This document shows, piece after piece, positions 39,891-51,189 of a DNA stretch of 64,000 nucleotides (positions are counted from its first letter, which is position 1; the number at the start of each line of letters is the position of its first letter). The notes under the pieces were generated by a model. The model was not told the origin of the DNA, did no database searches, and was given only the letters and a program-made list of their open reading frames with translations. The stretch covers positions 4,165,079-4,229,078 of the forward strand of contig CM055107.1 in assembly GCA_029204225.1 (NCBI GenBank). The letters are read 5' to 3'. Source of the stretch: Diphasiastrum complanatum. Its lineage: Eukaryota > Streptophyta > Lycopodiopsida > Lycopodiales > Lycopodiaceae. The translations under genes were made by a program, and so were the position numbers.

Positions 39891-41718
39891 AAGTCAAGCC
39901 ATGGGTGCTTGTTTGAGACTATAAAGAGCTTTATGAATATTAAAAACTCAATCTTGAAGGCCTTCAATGACATAACCTTTGGGTTATTTGAAACATAAAA
40001 CCGTTCAAGAATGCAGTCTATACATCCATCTGATGTACTTCAAACGTTTTCTGCTACTACAATTGCCAACATCGAGGTTCAATAGACGCAGGTCTAAGAA
40101 CAAGATTAAAAGTCTATGTGTGATCAGTCCTTGGTAGTTATGAGTAGCTTTTGGCTACAAGTCTTGCCTTCCATTTGGATATGGAGCCATCAGAATTATA
40201 CTTCTCTTTTGCAATTGGCAAGAGGTTTGGACAAGAGTCCATGTTTGGTTCTTATATAGTGAATTGCATTCGATGTCCATTGTTGATTTTCACTTTTCAA
40301 AATACACATTAGACCATGTATCTTGAACAGTAAGAAAGTTGTTCTTCGTGATCCTACTCAAAACATGAATGATAAGGTTCAGAATGTGAAGTGGATGGAT
40401 TTGAGACAAGAATATCTTCGACATTGAACTAGAAATAAGTTCATGCTTCTTCATTTGTGCTTACCTGCAGCCCCAGATGATTCACCTTGGGGGATGTCCA
40501 TCTGCTCTATGGAGAAGGAGTTGTCGAATTCAAGCATTGCTTGTGTGGAGACTTGCATGTTGGTCGGTTCTGACCGGCCCCCCTTTCTTGCAGTGGCCAT
40601 TTGAAATTGGTCATCTTTGCTTGTGGTGGCCGGTGGAGCACCTTGAGGGATAGCAGTAGGGTCTCAAGCTACTAGCAGGTCATCAAGCTACTTTTCAAGC
40701 TCGTCGTTCTATTTTTTGAACTTGCCGATTATGTCGATAAAGGGATCCGTGTACTCGGATTGCTTTGCCTCAAAATCCTGTAGCATCTTCTTACAAGTTT
40801 GAAGTTTGGCGATTATCACATTTTACTTTTCGATAGGGACAGGAGAAGAGTGTACGGCAGTGGTGGAACATCCAGATAGAAGTTGGTCATCACACTGTTT
40901 CTGCCAAGCCCTGATGACCGTCTCCTTCCCGAGAGTGGCGTTGAGTTGTCATTTCGGTCCTCTACTTTTTTGCCTGGAGTTGGGCTTGCAACTATTTTTT
41001 GATATTGTTGCAGGACAGAGATAAGATTGGATATTGGCTCTCATGGCATCCATCTCTTGCTGCATCTTGGCCAGCCTGATCTGCTTCTTGCCGTAATTGT
41101 TGGCTTTGGAGCTCGGTTGCTTCCCTATCTTTTTTCTCGGTCTCTGCTAGGTGACGGTGATGGAGCCGATCCCTTAGCAACCAATTGAGGTCCTTGAGGA
41201 TGCCGTGGGCATGGCTGCTAGGATATCAACCTCTTCCGGGGCCTTGCCAAAATCTGGCACTTTGTGAATGCCTGCGGATAGAGTGGCCTGAGTAGGATCT
41301 ACTGCGGCTTTGTCTTTCTCCTTATCGTCCTTCGCCAGCGTGGCAAGTTTAAGCCCAAAAAGTTTAAGTGATTTTTGCTATTTTGGGCCTACAGGACTGG
41401 AAAGTAGAGTTCCAGGTTTGCCTGACTCAATTTAGACTCATCTTGGTGTGTTCTAGCAATGGTCAAACATGCGAATCTAGACATCAAGAATTGAGAGAGA
41501 TATTGAAGTTTTTGTCTCCTATAGTATCATTTGTTGTTGTACTTGGCTGAATAGTGAAGGACATTGGGAATGTTCAGATCATTGGCACATGGAATTTCCT
41601 TCACTAGCACTGTTTTCAAGGATCTATGATGAAAATTTCACCTCTCTGTCCATATTAATTGATTCACCTTGTTGCACAACATTGTGTTTGGTGGCCTTTA
41701 GCTTCTTTACCTGTAACT
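39891..41718. other. No clear gene; one degraded coiled-coil-like frame
   Basis: On the minus strand from about 41180 to 40490 a frame with scattered stops reads KLQTCKKMLQDFEAKQSEYT, DPFIDIIGKFKK and later FDNSFSIEQMDIPQGESSG. Charged, heptad-like composition suggests a coiled coil, as found in some gag or transposon ORF1 proteins. I do not recognise the family. The remaining sequence holds nothing I can name. Confidence 0.35.
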
Positions 41719-42737
41719 GTTGGATTATTCTCCTACTAATTGACTAATCGACTTTTAATCTTCATCAAATTGGTTATCCAGACCTACAGTTTTCTTCGTG
41801 TTTTTACACACAGTCTGCAAAACTACTCGGAAATGGTTCACAGTTGTTTATTGTCACTTCAAACACTAGACTTCGAACACTTCAAAGACTTTGAGCACTT
41901 CAAAGACTTCGAACACTTCGGCCACTTCGAAGACTTCGAACACTTCAATCTTTTGCATTTTTCGGTTGTCGCATTTTTGGCATTTTTTGGCTGTCGCAAA
42001 AAACAGTTCATTTCTGTAGAGCGGCAATTAACATTCAGTTTTGAATTAATGCCACCGACTTGCATTAATTGTAAGCAAGTGAATTTTTGGGAAGTCCTAA
42101 TTGGATGAATGCCAGCACATCACAGCCAACGAGATGTCGCAATTTACAACCTAATTTCTTAGTATAGCTGCTCATATTTCTACAACACATTGATAATGAA
42201 GCATAGTTGGCATTTCTCTCAAGCTTTCAAGCTTGAACACTCTTGACCATTTTAGCTCAGCTCTTTAGAGTTGATTTAGAGTTTGCTATTGCACTTTCAG
42301 CTTATTAGCGTAAGTGCTTAATTCCGATAGAGTTACAGTTACTCAGAGATAGCTCAGAGCACACGGCTTTGATCCGCAATTCCTTTGTGCTCATTTCCAT
42401 TATGATTTGGTTCTTTTACTTAATCAATCTATCTTTTATTGCGTTCAGTATCATATCAGTAGGCATGCATCTCTGTAATTCTTTTGTAACTGATAATCTA
42501 TTATTATTTGTCTGATAATTCAATGCTTTATGTTTAGCTACGTAATCACTTAGTTGCTAGTGATTTCAAAGTTAGTTGCTAAAGATTGAACGTGATTTCT
42601 ATAACCACCTTTTTGTTCAATACTGGTAGGCGTAGTCATGCACAGGAAAGAAAGTTTCTTTCGCCGCGCTCGATAAATCGTTTACCTACTTCGACTCTAT
42701 CGAATTATTTTCTCTCATCTCATCACCTCTTTCCAAT
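41719..42737 (+). mobile_element. Probable solo copia LTR
   Basis: Starts TGTTGGATTATTCTCC and ends near TTTCCAATA (a mutated CCAACA). It resembles the LTR at 55217-56285 in the start, in the ATTGCGTTCA phrase and in the last 100 bp. No PBS or gag follows, so I call it solo. The right boundary is inferred. Confidence 0.5.
41871..41946. repeat. Minisatellite of CTTCGAACACTTCAAAGA-type units
   Basis: Alternating CTTCGAACACTTC and AAAGACTT/GGCCACTT phrases, five to six units of 12-15 bp, inside the solo LTR. It reads DFEHFKDFEHFKDFEHF on the plus strand by chance. Confidence 0.85.
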
Positions 42738-42862
42738 AGTAACCTGTATAGACTCCATGAAATACTTGGACTACTTTTCTGTCCCTAGGAGGATTCTACT
42801 ATCAGCACATATATTCACTCACTGTACATTGTATCACGAGAAACAAGCAATAAAAGGCTGTT

Positions 42863-43470
42863 TCATAGATAACTGAAAAATGCAAAGAAAAGGGAGAAAT
42901 AAAGAACAAATAAAACAACCAGAGATAGAGATGGTTTATGTAGTGGGAGGGGGGGTAAATGATAATAGCGCCTTAGCCAACTACCGTTTACTAAGGTTGG
43001 TAAGGGATCACCTTCCAAGGTGTCCAATTGAACTGCACCATTTTCATATATCTTTGTTACACGATAGGGTCCTAGGCCAAAAAATTTCACTTTGCCCTTT
43101 GTGACCTTGCTTTGATACATCAAAGCTAGATCACCTTTGTGTAAGTCCTTTTGTTTCAGGACATGGTCATGCCAAGCTTTGCGGCGTTTCTTTGCAGTCT
43201 GTAATGCAAGCAAGGCAACAGTTCGAGTTTCACATAAATTCATGAGTAAGCCCAATCCATACTTGGTAGACTTACTTGTGTCCAGTCGTTCCATCAGGGC
43301 TACTCGTAGTCTAGGAACAATAAATTGAACTGGCATTATTGGCCATATGATAGCTGGAATGGGGTGTGTCTGGTGGCAAGCTTATAGGTTGTCCAAAATG
43401 CTCAGAAAGCTGCTTGAAGTTTGTGTTCCCAATCAATTTGTAAACTTCTCTTGAGATTAAGTGAAGCATC
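42863..43470 (-). pseudogene. Ty3/gypsy integrase C-terminal part
   Basis: Reading leftwards: SLNLKRSLQIDWEHKLQAAF, one stop, TTYKLATRHTPFQLSYG, a frameshift, then KKRRKAWHDHVLKQKDLHKG, DLALMYQSKVTKGKVKFFGL, GPYRVTKIYENGAVQL and LVNGSWLRRYY. This is the end of the integrase core and the GPY/F module, known in Ty3/gypsy elements to help targeting and multimerisation. The matching RT and RNase H lie at 45.6-46.5 kb, separated by an inserted plus-strand LTR. Confidence 0.88.
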
Positions 43471-44315
43471 CAAAGAGGACACTTACATCCTTGAGCAAGT
43501 GTTTAGTCTCAAAAGGATCAAGATTGCATTTGATTTCAAGATTAGATCTATCATGGATAAGGTTCATAGTATGTGGACTAGTCAAGCTAGTATGCTTAAT
43601 CTTGAAGATCTACACTTTTGCTCGTCTTATGATCTTGATCTCTATGATCTTTGTGACATTTATGAGGCATGGAAGCCTCGGATTTCCATCTCTATGGTGC
43701 AGCCATCTTCATGCAAGTTCAACTTTCAAATCAAAGATCATCATCAAAGTGGAGGAGGCACATTGAAATAGTGGCAAATTGGTGGAGTACTCTTTAAAGA
43801 TATTGGCAAGAGATTTCTACCAAAGAGATCTTATCATGGATTTGGTGAGGTGCTGCTATGATGGATCCTTTTGCTGGTTTTCTACTTCATATACATACAA
43901 AAGGATCCACTCAAAAAGTTTCACAAACTTCTCAAATGATCTAGTACCTTTCCAAGCTATCTGTTTGAGGAGTCGTCATGTGAAAAATTGGCAAAAATCT
44001 AGCTTGGCAATTTTATGTCTTTTATGTTTGTGACTACATTTCACATGTGCGGAGCATGTTCCCACATGTGTAAAATAGTTTATCATAGCTTTAGGGGTTT
44101 CATAAAGTTTTTATGTCGAGCTTCTTTGTGTAGAGTTGTGGTAGGGCCAAAAATTGGCATAGATGGCAAATTGGCAAAATCCACATGCAATGACTCTATT
44201 GAGCCAAAAGTGAGTCATGATGCAATATCGAGCTAGATAGGCACATAAATATGGTTTTGACACTCGTAATGAAGTAATTTGATGAGTGACGGAGTCAAAG
44301 GTCGGTTTTGGTCAA
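43471..44315 (+). other. Left part of inserted plus-strand gypsy-type sequence
   Basis: An open frame to 43771 ends with a purine-rich AAAGTGGAGGAGGC, which may be a polypurine tract, suggesting that the LTR begins near 43770. I recognise no protein domain in the frame. The exact left edge of the insertion is not visible. Confidence 0.35.
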
Positions 44316-44454
44316 GGGGTCCAATAGGAATTAAGAACTCTTCAAGAGGGGTCCAATAAGATTAAGGAGGTGATGATTAGGGGTCCAATAGAATTGAGGA
44401 GGCTATGATTAGGGGTCCAATATAATTGAAGAGGCTATGATTAGGGGTCCAAAA
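44316..44454. repeat. 32-bp tandem repeat, 4.3 units
   Basis: Units start with GGGGTCCAAT at 44316, 44348, 44380, 44412 and 44444, exactly 32 bp apart, and the later ones share GAGGCTATGATTA. Confidence 0.95.
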
Positions 44455-44897
44455 GCATGCAAGGAGGGATCTCCACAAACTCTGTATGTACTTCTCCTTA
44501 TGATCATTATGTAAGTTGAGTTTTTGAGTCAATCTTTGTATGGTGAGACTTGCTTGTTCAATCTTCTCTCTCTACCCGAGTTGAATTAGCTCTATTCTCT
44601 CTCTACCTGGCGGATATTGAGGCAACCCTAAGCATAGTTGATAAGTGAGAGGGATTTGGCACCCTACGTGTGTAAGTCCAACTCGATGTCACATAGTTAT
44701 TTGATTAGTTAGAGGTTAATAAAAGGACTTTAGGCCTTTTTGTGGGACTTTTAATGTCGCAAGGCCTAATAGTCAAGTTAGTGAATAAAAGGGGTTCCCA
44801 CCAATTTACAAAATGGTTCTCTCTAAAATTCAAATTGAAATAATTAAGGAGGTAGAAATTGGCCAATAGGATTTGAGGCCAAAGCCCTAAAATCCAC

Positions 44898-44905
44898 TAT
44901 ATATA
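44898..44905 (+). promoter_or_regulatory. TATA box of the gypsy-type LTR
   Basis: TATATATA inside the near-palindrome CCACTATATATAGTGG, some 530 bp upstream of the LTR end and PBS. It fits an LTR promoter. Confidence 0.5.
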
Positions 44906-45079
44906 GTGGTAAATTCGAATCAGTTGTACATATTCTCTTCATTTCAATACAAGTGGGTTGGCCCTCTTATGGAATGAATATGGAATGTATTTGCTCTCCA
45001 TCTTTCCTCCTCTAACTCTCATGTTTTCTTTGGATTTGCTATTTGTTGGATTTGATATTAGAATTAATCATTCTTATGC

Positions 45080-45221
<142 letters not shown>

Positions 45222-45433
45222 TATCATTGTTGTGGATCTAGCGTTAATGGACATAGTGTTAATGGATCTTAGTGTTAGACATGAATAATATGCACATGCT
45301 GGAATATGAAATATGCTATCACTCTCATGGGAACAAATCTCCGCATGACAACTAGTTAATCCTCCTCATTTCCTTGATGCTTGTGTGCTTGGATCTAGGG
45401 TTGAGGGTAAGATAGGAATGCCCACTACAATTT

Positions 45434-45451
45434 TGGTGCCGTTGTCGGGGA
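45434..45451 (+). promoter_or_regulatory. tRNA-Asp-type PBS of a gypsy (Athila-like) element
   Basis: TGGTGCCGTTGTCGGGGA differs at two positions from TGGCGCCGTTGCCGGGGA, the Athila-type PBS. The LTR end CCCACTACA is a few bases upstream. About 150 bases of leader follow before the sequence switches to the minus-strand gypsy. Confidence 0.8.
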
Positions 45452-45599
45452 GCTACGCCAATTTTTTGCTTTTTAGCATGTATTTGATGCATGAATGGAT
45501 GTTAGCTTGTATTTAGAAGTTTCAGTTGATCCGGGACCTGCTACATTGGTGCCATCTACTGATATACCTACTGCATCATGGGTGTATCCAAATCTCATC

Positions 45600-46505
45600 T
45601 GAAAGTTCATAATCAACTCCCACTTCTTCTCGGCGTGTTGTCAATCTGGAAAGGTGGTCAACCTAATAGTGCTATTTTCCGGTCCTAATCACTATTCAAA
45701 ATTCAAACTCTTGAAGTTGTAAAAGCCATTGTGTAATATGACCTGTCTTACAAGGTCACTTAACCAAATATAACAATGGTTGATAGTCAACATAAAGGCA
45801 AAAGGGTTCGCCAAAAGATAATGTCGAAATTTCTTGATGCTAAAAATCATGGCAAGCGCCCCACGCTTGGTGGTGGTATAGTTAATTTTTGCGTGTATGA
45901 GTTGTCGACTTGCAAAGCGGATAGAAAAATCTTTCTTTTTCTCGCCTGGTTGGGTCAACACGACCCCTATTGCATACTTAGATGCATCCGTATGCACATA
46001 AAATTTATGCTTCAGTTTGGAGACTGTAGTATTGGAGATAAGAGCTTGCTTGATTTTTTTGAATGCATCTACGGCTTCTTGTGTCCATTTAGGTTCAACA
46101 GTAAGGTGATAGATTGGCCGGGCCAACAGTGCAAACAATGATATAAAATATCTATAATAATTGGCATGTTCCATAAAGGTATAAACATCACATATTGTTT
46201 TGGGTAGGGTCATCTCAATTATTACTCTGACCTTATCTGGATCAATGGCAATCCCGTATTGCGATATAATATGTCCTAACACAATGCCATGGTTACCCAT
46301 ATTTGGTATTTGGCTATGTTAAGGGAGATGCCATATTTTTGGCATTGTTGCAGAACCTGTTCTAGATGATTTAAGTGATACCTTCGGGCTGAATGTACAC
46401 AAATCATCAAGGAACGCTTCCAACAATTTTTAAAGAAACTCTATGAAGGGCATGTTTCATAACTCTTTGGAAGGTGCTTGGTGCATTGCACAATCAAAAA
46501 ATAGT
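45600..46505 (-). pseudogene. Ty3/gypsy RT and RNase H
   Basis: From 46505 leftwards: CNAPSTFQRVMKHALHR, EAFLDDLCTFS with the FLDD active-site motif, a frameshift, QQCQKYGISLNIAKYQIW, HIISQYGIAIDPDKV and EPKWTQEAVDAFKKIKQALI. RNase H has VHTDASKYAIGVVL and TTTKRGALAMIFSIKKFRHY. The reading continues with stops into VDHLSRLTTRREEVG, the link before integrase, and ends near 45600. The RNase H glutamate position reads KRGALA where family members have E, so catalysis is probably lost. Confidence 0.88.
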
Positions 46506-46615
46506 CTTAAGTTCATAGCATCAGTTTCAGTATCAGAATTGATTTCCGAAAGTAGCGCAGCACAATATCTTTCTCTTAACGTCATCGATACAATCGACAG
46601 ACTAAAGTTCCAGAT

Positions 46616-46942
46616 GGATTCTCAAAGTAAAGCCGGTCTTATCGCAGACAACCTAAATGGATCCAATTATCATTGTGAGAATTTAAGATGAAGACCTTGT
46701 TATTCACCAACGAGCTGTGGGATGTTGTTACAGGTATCGAAGTCCTGAAGATGACATAGACGACTCAAAGTGGAAATCGAAGGACGGGAAAGCTTTTGCG
46801 ATTATTATCCTCAATATATCAGATACTCAAATTGGCCACATAGCTGAAGCCAAAACTTCGAAAGAAGTTTAGGACATCCTGAGCTCACTATATGATGTGA
46901 GAGATGTAACTACCAAGTTACATCAGAAGAAAGTGCGATAGA
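46616..46942 (+). pseudogene. Ty1-copia gag fragment (family A), plus strand
   Basis: MDSQSKAGLIADNLNGSNYH, a frameshift, KTLFTNELWDVVTGI, KWKSKDGKAFAIIILNISDT and LSSLYDVRDVTTKLHQKK. Same gag as at 10970 and 48129. It stops at about 46942, where the minus-strand RNase H of the same family begins in opposite orientation. Confidence 0.85.
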
Positions 46943-47755
46943 GGTTTGCTTACAATTGTTTCACAAAATAGGACCGCCGTTGAAGAAGAATGTAAATCCA
47001 GATGTGGACTTACGATTGTCTGCATCTCCTCCCCAACTTGCATCAGAATAACCACTGAACTGATGAAGATTGTCGTTGCTGACATTTCCATAGCAGATGC
47101 ACTGGTCCATGGTAGCTCTAATATACCTCATGACTCGAATCAGAGCCTTCCAATGGGTAATGTCAGAATTAGCCATGTATTGGCTGAGTGAGCTAGCAGC
47201 AAAAGAGATATCTGGTCTTGTACAGACCATTGCGTACATGAGATATCCTAGTATCGATCGATACTGATACTCTCTCATTTGCTCCTCTTCCTGCTTGGTC
47301 TGGGAACATTGGTCCTTTGACAAATGCAGGCCTGGATCCATTGGTGAGTGAGCTGATTTACAATTCATCAAATTGTATCTATTAAGAACATTATGAAGAT
47401 ACCTTTGTTTAGTGATGTAAATTAGTCGATTTGCTCTGTCTCTGTGGATTGGAATTCCCAAACAGAAGTGAGCTTCACCCAGATCAGTCATGTCAAATTC
47501 TGAGAACAACATCTATTTTGAATCCTTAACCATATTAGTATCGTTGTTGAAAAGCAACGTATCATCCATGTACAAGGTGATCATAATGAAGGATTGATGC
47601 ACTGACTTCGAATAAATGTTGCAATCAGCAGTGCTTGGTTTGAATCCTTGTTCAATGAGGAATGTGTTGATCCTCTGAAACCAAGCCCTGGAAGACTTTT
47701 TCAAGCCGGATAGTGCTTTGTGGAGTTTAAAGACATGATTCTTCATGCCTTCCAG
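46935..47755 (-). pseudogene. Ty1-copia RT and RNase H (family A), joined to gag
   Basis: Reading leftwards: EGYVLEGMKNHVFKLHKALS, GLKKSSRAWFQRINTFLIEQ, the catalytic YMDDT, one stop, LFSEFDMTDLGEAHFCLGIP, ANSDITHWKALIRVMRYIRA and YSDASWGGDADNRKSTSG. RNase H is cut shortly after CKQTSIALSS. The RT begins within a few bases of the end of the gag fragment, so the element lost zinc knuckle, protease, integrase and the first part of RT. Confidence 0.9.
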
Positions 47756-48129
47756 AACGTATCCTTCAAGCTGGAATTCGTCATCTTGAGGGAGTAGAAT
47801 TTCTTCCTGAGATGTAGCTTGGAAGCTATATCTCGCACTTCATATAGTATGCTCAAGATATCCCAGACTTCTTTCAATGTCTGAGCCTCGGATACATGGT
47901 CGATCTGGGTATCCGTTATGTTGAGGATGATCAGCGCGAAAGCTTTTCCATCCTTCAGCTTCCATCTGGTGATTGCCACGTCGTCCGCTTCGAGTTTTCC
48001 TTCTCCACCTGTAACAACGTCGTACAATTCTTTTGCCATTAGCACAATTTTCATCTTAAAATTCCACAGATGGTAATTGGCTCCATCAAGCTTGTCCATG
48101 ATAGGACTGACTTTCCCTTGGGAATCCAT
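47756..48129 (-). pseudogene. Ty1-copia gag (family A) of the gag-RT deletion derivative
   Basis: MDSQGKVSPIMDKLDGANYH, LWNFKMKIVLMAKELYDVVT and a run to LHLRKKFYSLKMTNSSLK are open without a stop. The frame then crosses into RT-derived sequence and ends at TGA. The start lies 140 bases after the PBS. It is the best-kept gag of this family in the window. Confidence 0.9.
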
Positions 48130-48268
48130 GTGGAAGAGTTAGTCTGAGTGATAGGAGAAACTATCAGTAACTTAAGTATGAGAATATGATACTGGAAAAA
48201 TACAGAAAACAATTACTCTATTGGCTAGTAGAGTCTTGTACTGTGGAAGCTTATCAAGCTATGAAAAT

Positions 48269-48281
48269 GGCTTTGATACCA
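48269..48281 (-). promoter_or_regulatory. PBS of the family-A copia deletion derivative
   Basis: Minus strand TGGTATCAAAGCC directly follows the LTR end CTCCCAACA. Confidence 0.85.
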
Positions 48282-49452
48282 TGTTGGGAGAGAGGGAGAT
48301 GAACGAGCTGAGAAAAAAAAAAAAGAAGGGTGTCGTATGTTAGAAACAAAAAATAAGCTCAAAGAGGTAGGACGAACACAAACGAGACACGAACTCGAAC
48401 AAGAAATGAACGAGAATCGAACTCGAACAGAAAATGTTCGTGTGCAGCGGAACGAGCTATATGACTCTCTCCATAAGCATGACTACACCTATCAGAATGA
48501 ACAAAACGGTAGTGATGGGAATCACAGTCGTTCTTGATTATGTAGCCAAGCTTTAATAAATGAATGAAGCTCCAGAAGAATGGTTTGTCACGAATAGTAA
48601 GACAAACTATTCATCACAAATGATTCGCGAAGAGCTAGACGGCGCTCGACTGATAATTACTCGAGAATGATTCGCGAAAGACAAGACCAAATGTTAGTCG
48701 TCTATTACTAGAAAGAACAACTAGAAAGATCAGACAGAATGAATGATAAGCATAACAATATTAACATAGATCTGAACGCAGAACAAAGAACTATATCAAA
48801 TTAAGTATATCATGTATACATGTCAATAATGCAGTAGAGCACAAGACAATATCGAACGAAACTGCCTTCCCTACGAAGCTTATACAATCTGTAAAGGATT
48901 AAAATCTTATTGCTGACAATCAAGAATTAATGCGCAAGGCATCTACTTCGTCTCATTCATTCATAACTCATTAACCTGAATATGCAAATGGTATCCAGTA
49001 TATATATACATTATATTATAGGTGTGCAGATGTGGAAAGTACAGAGTGGATGTGCTGTCTGTAAGAGATGGTGGGTGGCTGCAGTCGTTGTCTAGTCTAT
49101 TAGCGCAGCTGCATGGGGTGAGCGTGAAAAGGGTGCGACGTCAGTATTGCTAAGGTGATCGTTGGTGATGACAATGCAAAAAGTGCGTCACTCTTACGAG
49201 TAGCCTTAGGATTAGATTTACAGGGTGCCTTTGATTTTAGGGCACCTTTGGCATTCTGTAAGATAGTGTCCCCTTTTTGCCTGTCATCATAACGTGTGTA
49301 AAAACACAGTGTCACGACTCTTTCGCCTTTTCTTCGTCTGTGCAAATTTGCATGTAAATATGCAAACTGCGCGACAACATTAGTAAATATGCAGCATGAA
49401 TGGAGGCAGATTAAAATGGGATTTAAGGAGAGTAGAGGGAATAAATCCAACA
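48282..49452 (-). mobile_element. 5' LTR of the family-A copia deletion derivative
   Basis: On the minus strand it starts TGTTGGATTTATTCCC and ends CTCTCCCAACA, 1171 bp. The start matches the LTR at 55217. Its outer end coincides with the edge of the TRIM-like element. The 3' LTR has been lost because the element is cut at 46.94 kb. A microsatellite-like TATATATATA at 49000-49012 may serve as its TATA box. Confidence 0.8.
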
Positions 49453-50084
49453 CTCAGAGTTTGTCAACAGTGGAGAGCAGTCCAGTAGATGATGTGGTGC
49501 GTCGTGCGCGCCTGTGGGCCGCATGCGGGATCCCATCCCCACCACCTAGCCACCCGCCATCATTCCCCTTTGACTCCAAAAGGGCTGGCACTAGGGGACA
49601 AGGGTACATTGTCTACAATGAGCTTATATGTGGATTCTGTTATAGTCTCCATTTGCTTATGGGACAAATGCACTCTTTTTGGTGCCTTTTTGGACACAAC
49701 CGCTTTGTGCGTAGCTTGCATCCTCCAACACCCCCACTCAAGCGAGCACAGGGCGAAGGAAACCCCCACTTGCTCGTTCAGGACCAGAACACTTGCTTTG
49801 ATACCAACTCAGAGTTTGTCAACAGCGGAGAGCGGTCCAGTAAATGATGTGGTGCATCGTGCACGCCTGCGGGCCGCGTGCGGGATCCCATCCCCACCGC
49901 CTAGCCACCCGTCGTCATTCCCCTTTGACCCCAAAAGGGCTGGTACCAGGGGACAAGTGTACATTGTCTACAATGACTTGTATGTGGGTTCTGTTATAGT
50001 CTCCATTTGCTTATGGGACAAATGCACTCTTTTTGGTGCCTTTTTAGACACAACCGCTTTGTGCGTAGCTTGCATCCTCCAACA
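49452..50084 (-). mobile_element. TRIM-like miniature LTR element (633 bp)
   Basis: Two direct repeats of 278-279 bp (49452-49730 and 49807-50084) surround 76 bp. On the minus strand each repeat starts TGTTGGAGGATGC. The spacer begins with TGGTATCAAAGC, an initiator-Met PBS directly next to the upstream repeat, and ends in GAGTGGGGG, a polypurine tract next to the downstream repeat. PBS, polypurine tract and LTRs without any coding sequence define terminal-repeat retrotransposons in miniature. The LTR end reads CTGAGT rather than CA, and I see no matching TSD. Confidence 0.85.
49795..49806 (-). promoter_or_regulatory. PBS of the TRIM-like element
   Basis: Minus strand TGGTATCAAAGC with no gap to the LTR. 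Confidence 0.85.
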
Positions 50085-51189
50085 AGTATAGCTGCATTTT
50101 AACTATTTCTTGATTTTTGGAGTAGTTTTAGGTAGATTTTTGGGTGTTTAGAGTTAGTTTTCTGTATTTTTCTGTGTTTGGACTGTTCACAGCTAGCGGA
50201 GGAGGTGTTAGAGAGTGGAGGAGGCCCTAAATAGCCTCTAATGGCTTGAAATCCAAACCAACCAATAAAAAAACCAAAAAAAACACACCAATCTGTATTT
50301 TGGAGGGAAAAAGAGCCAAATTTTCCATCAGATTTTGTTTTCTCCAAAACCAGTGAGAGTTAACCCTCACACGACTGGCAACGCCTCCAGGGTACTGTCC
50401 CAGACCTGCATAAAAGCCTGCGAGAGTTAGTTCCAAGTAGTTGGCAAAAAACAGAGAAAAAACATAAAAATTCAAATAACCCTTGTAAAAAAACCAAAAA
50501 AATGCAAATTTTCACCAGAACTCTCACAAAGCCCTCTGAAGTTCCATCTCAGTGAGACCAGGACATAGAGAAGCTTGCGAGAGTTAGTTCACTGTCTAAG
50601 TGCTTGTGCGAGAGTTCCCAGTGCAAAAAAGATGGGAAAATACCAAAGAACCCTCGCAGACACTAAAAATTTTGGTTCCAATGGGCAAGAACCCTCGCAG
50701 AGAATTTTGAAGTTCCATCTCAGTGAGACCAAGACACAGAAGAGTCTGTGAGAGTTACTGTGGTTCTAGCGAGCAGAAAATTGGGTTTAAGTGTTAAAAA
50801 ATCACTAACTAGTGAAGATCCAACAAATCCATCCAGAGAGAACTCTCGCACCACTCCAATCAATCCAGAATGACAATTTTCATTAGTGATAAAAGCCCTA
50901 GGAACTCGCCCATAGTGAGACAGATCTATCTGAGGGCTGAAATTAGAAAAAATTTGAAAAAGGTGTTTGTCTGAACCACAAGGACCTTGAATTTTTATTA
51001 AAATATTGAGGTTCAGAACTCGCACACTGTACCCTTGACTGAGTCAACTATGTTTTGAGACCTTAGCAGCCTGTGCGAGTTTTGGTTGTGTTCTGTGAAC
51101 CAAGAATTTTTAGAGAGTTACCAGTTTACCCTATCTAGTTGATTGACCACCTTCTGCGTGCGTCCTGACCAAACGCTTCAAACCTTTCA
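50085..51189 (+). other. Non-coding leader of the gag-only Ty3-type element
   Basis: No coding domain. GAAGTTCCATCTCAGTGAGACC occurs in full near 50538 and 50711 (about 173 bp apart), and GCGAGAGTT or CTCGCA phrases recur throughout. Long leaders are usual in Athila/Tat-type elements. Its 5' LTR is not visible; the TRIM-like element sits where it would be expected. Confidence 0.5.

Noticed and set aside
44316-44454. CRISPR-like array
   Set aside because: Units are head to tail with no unique spacers and lie in a plant LTR, so this is a tandem repeat.
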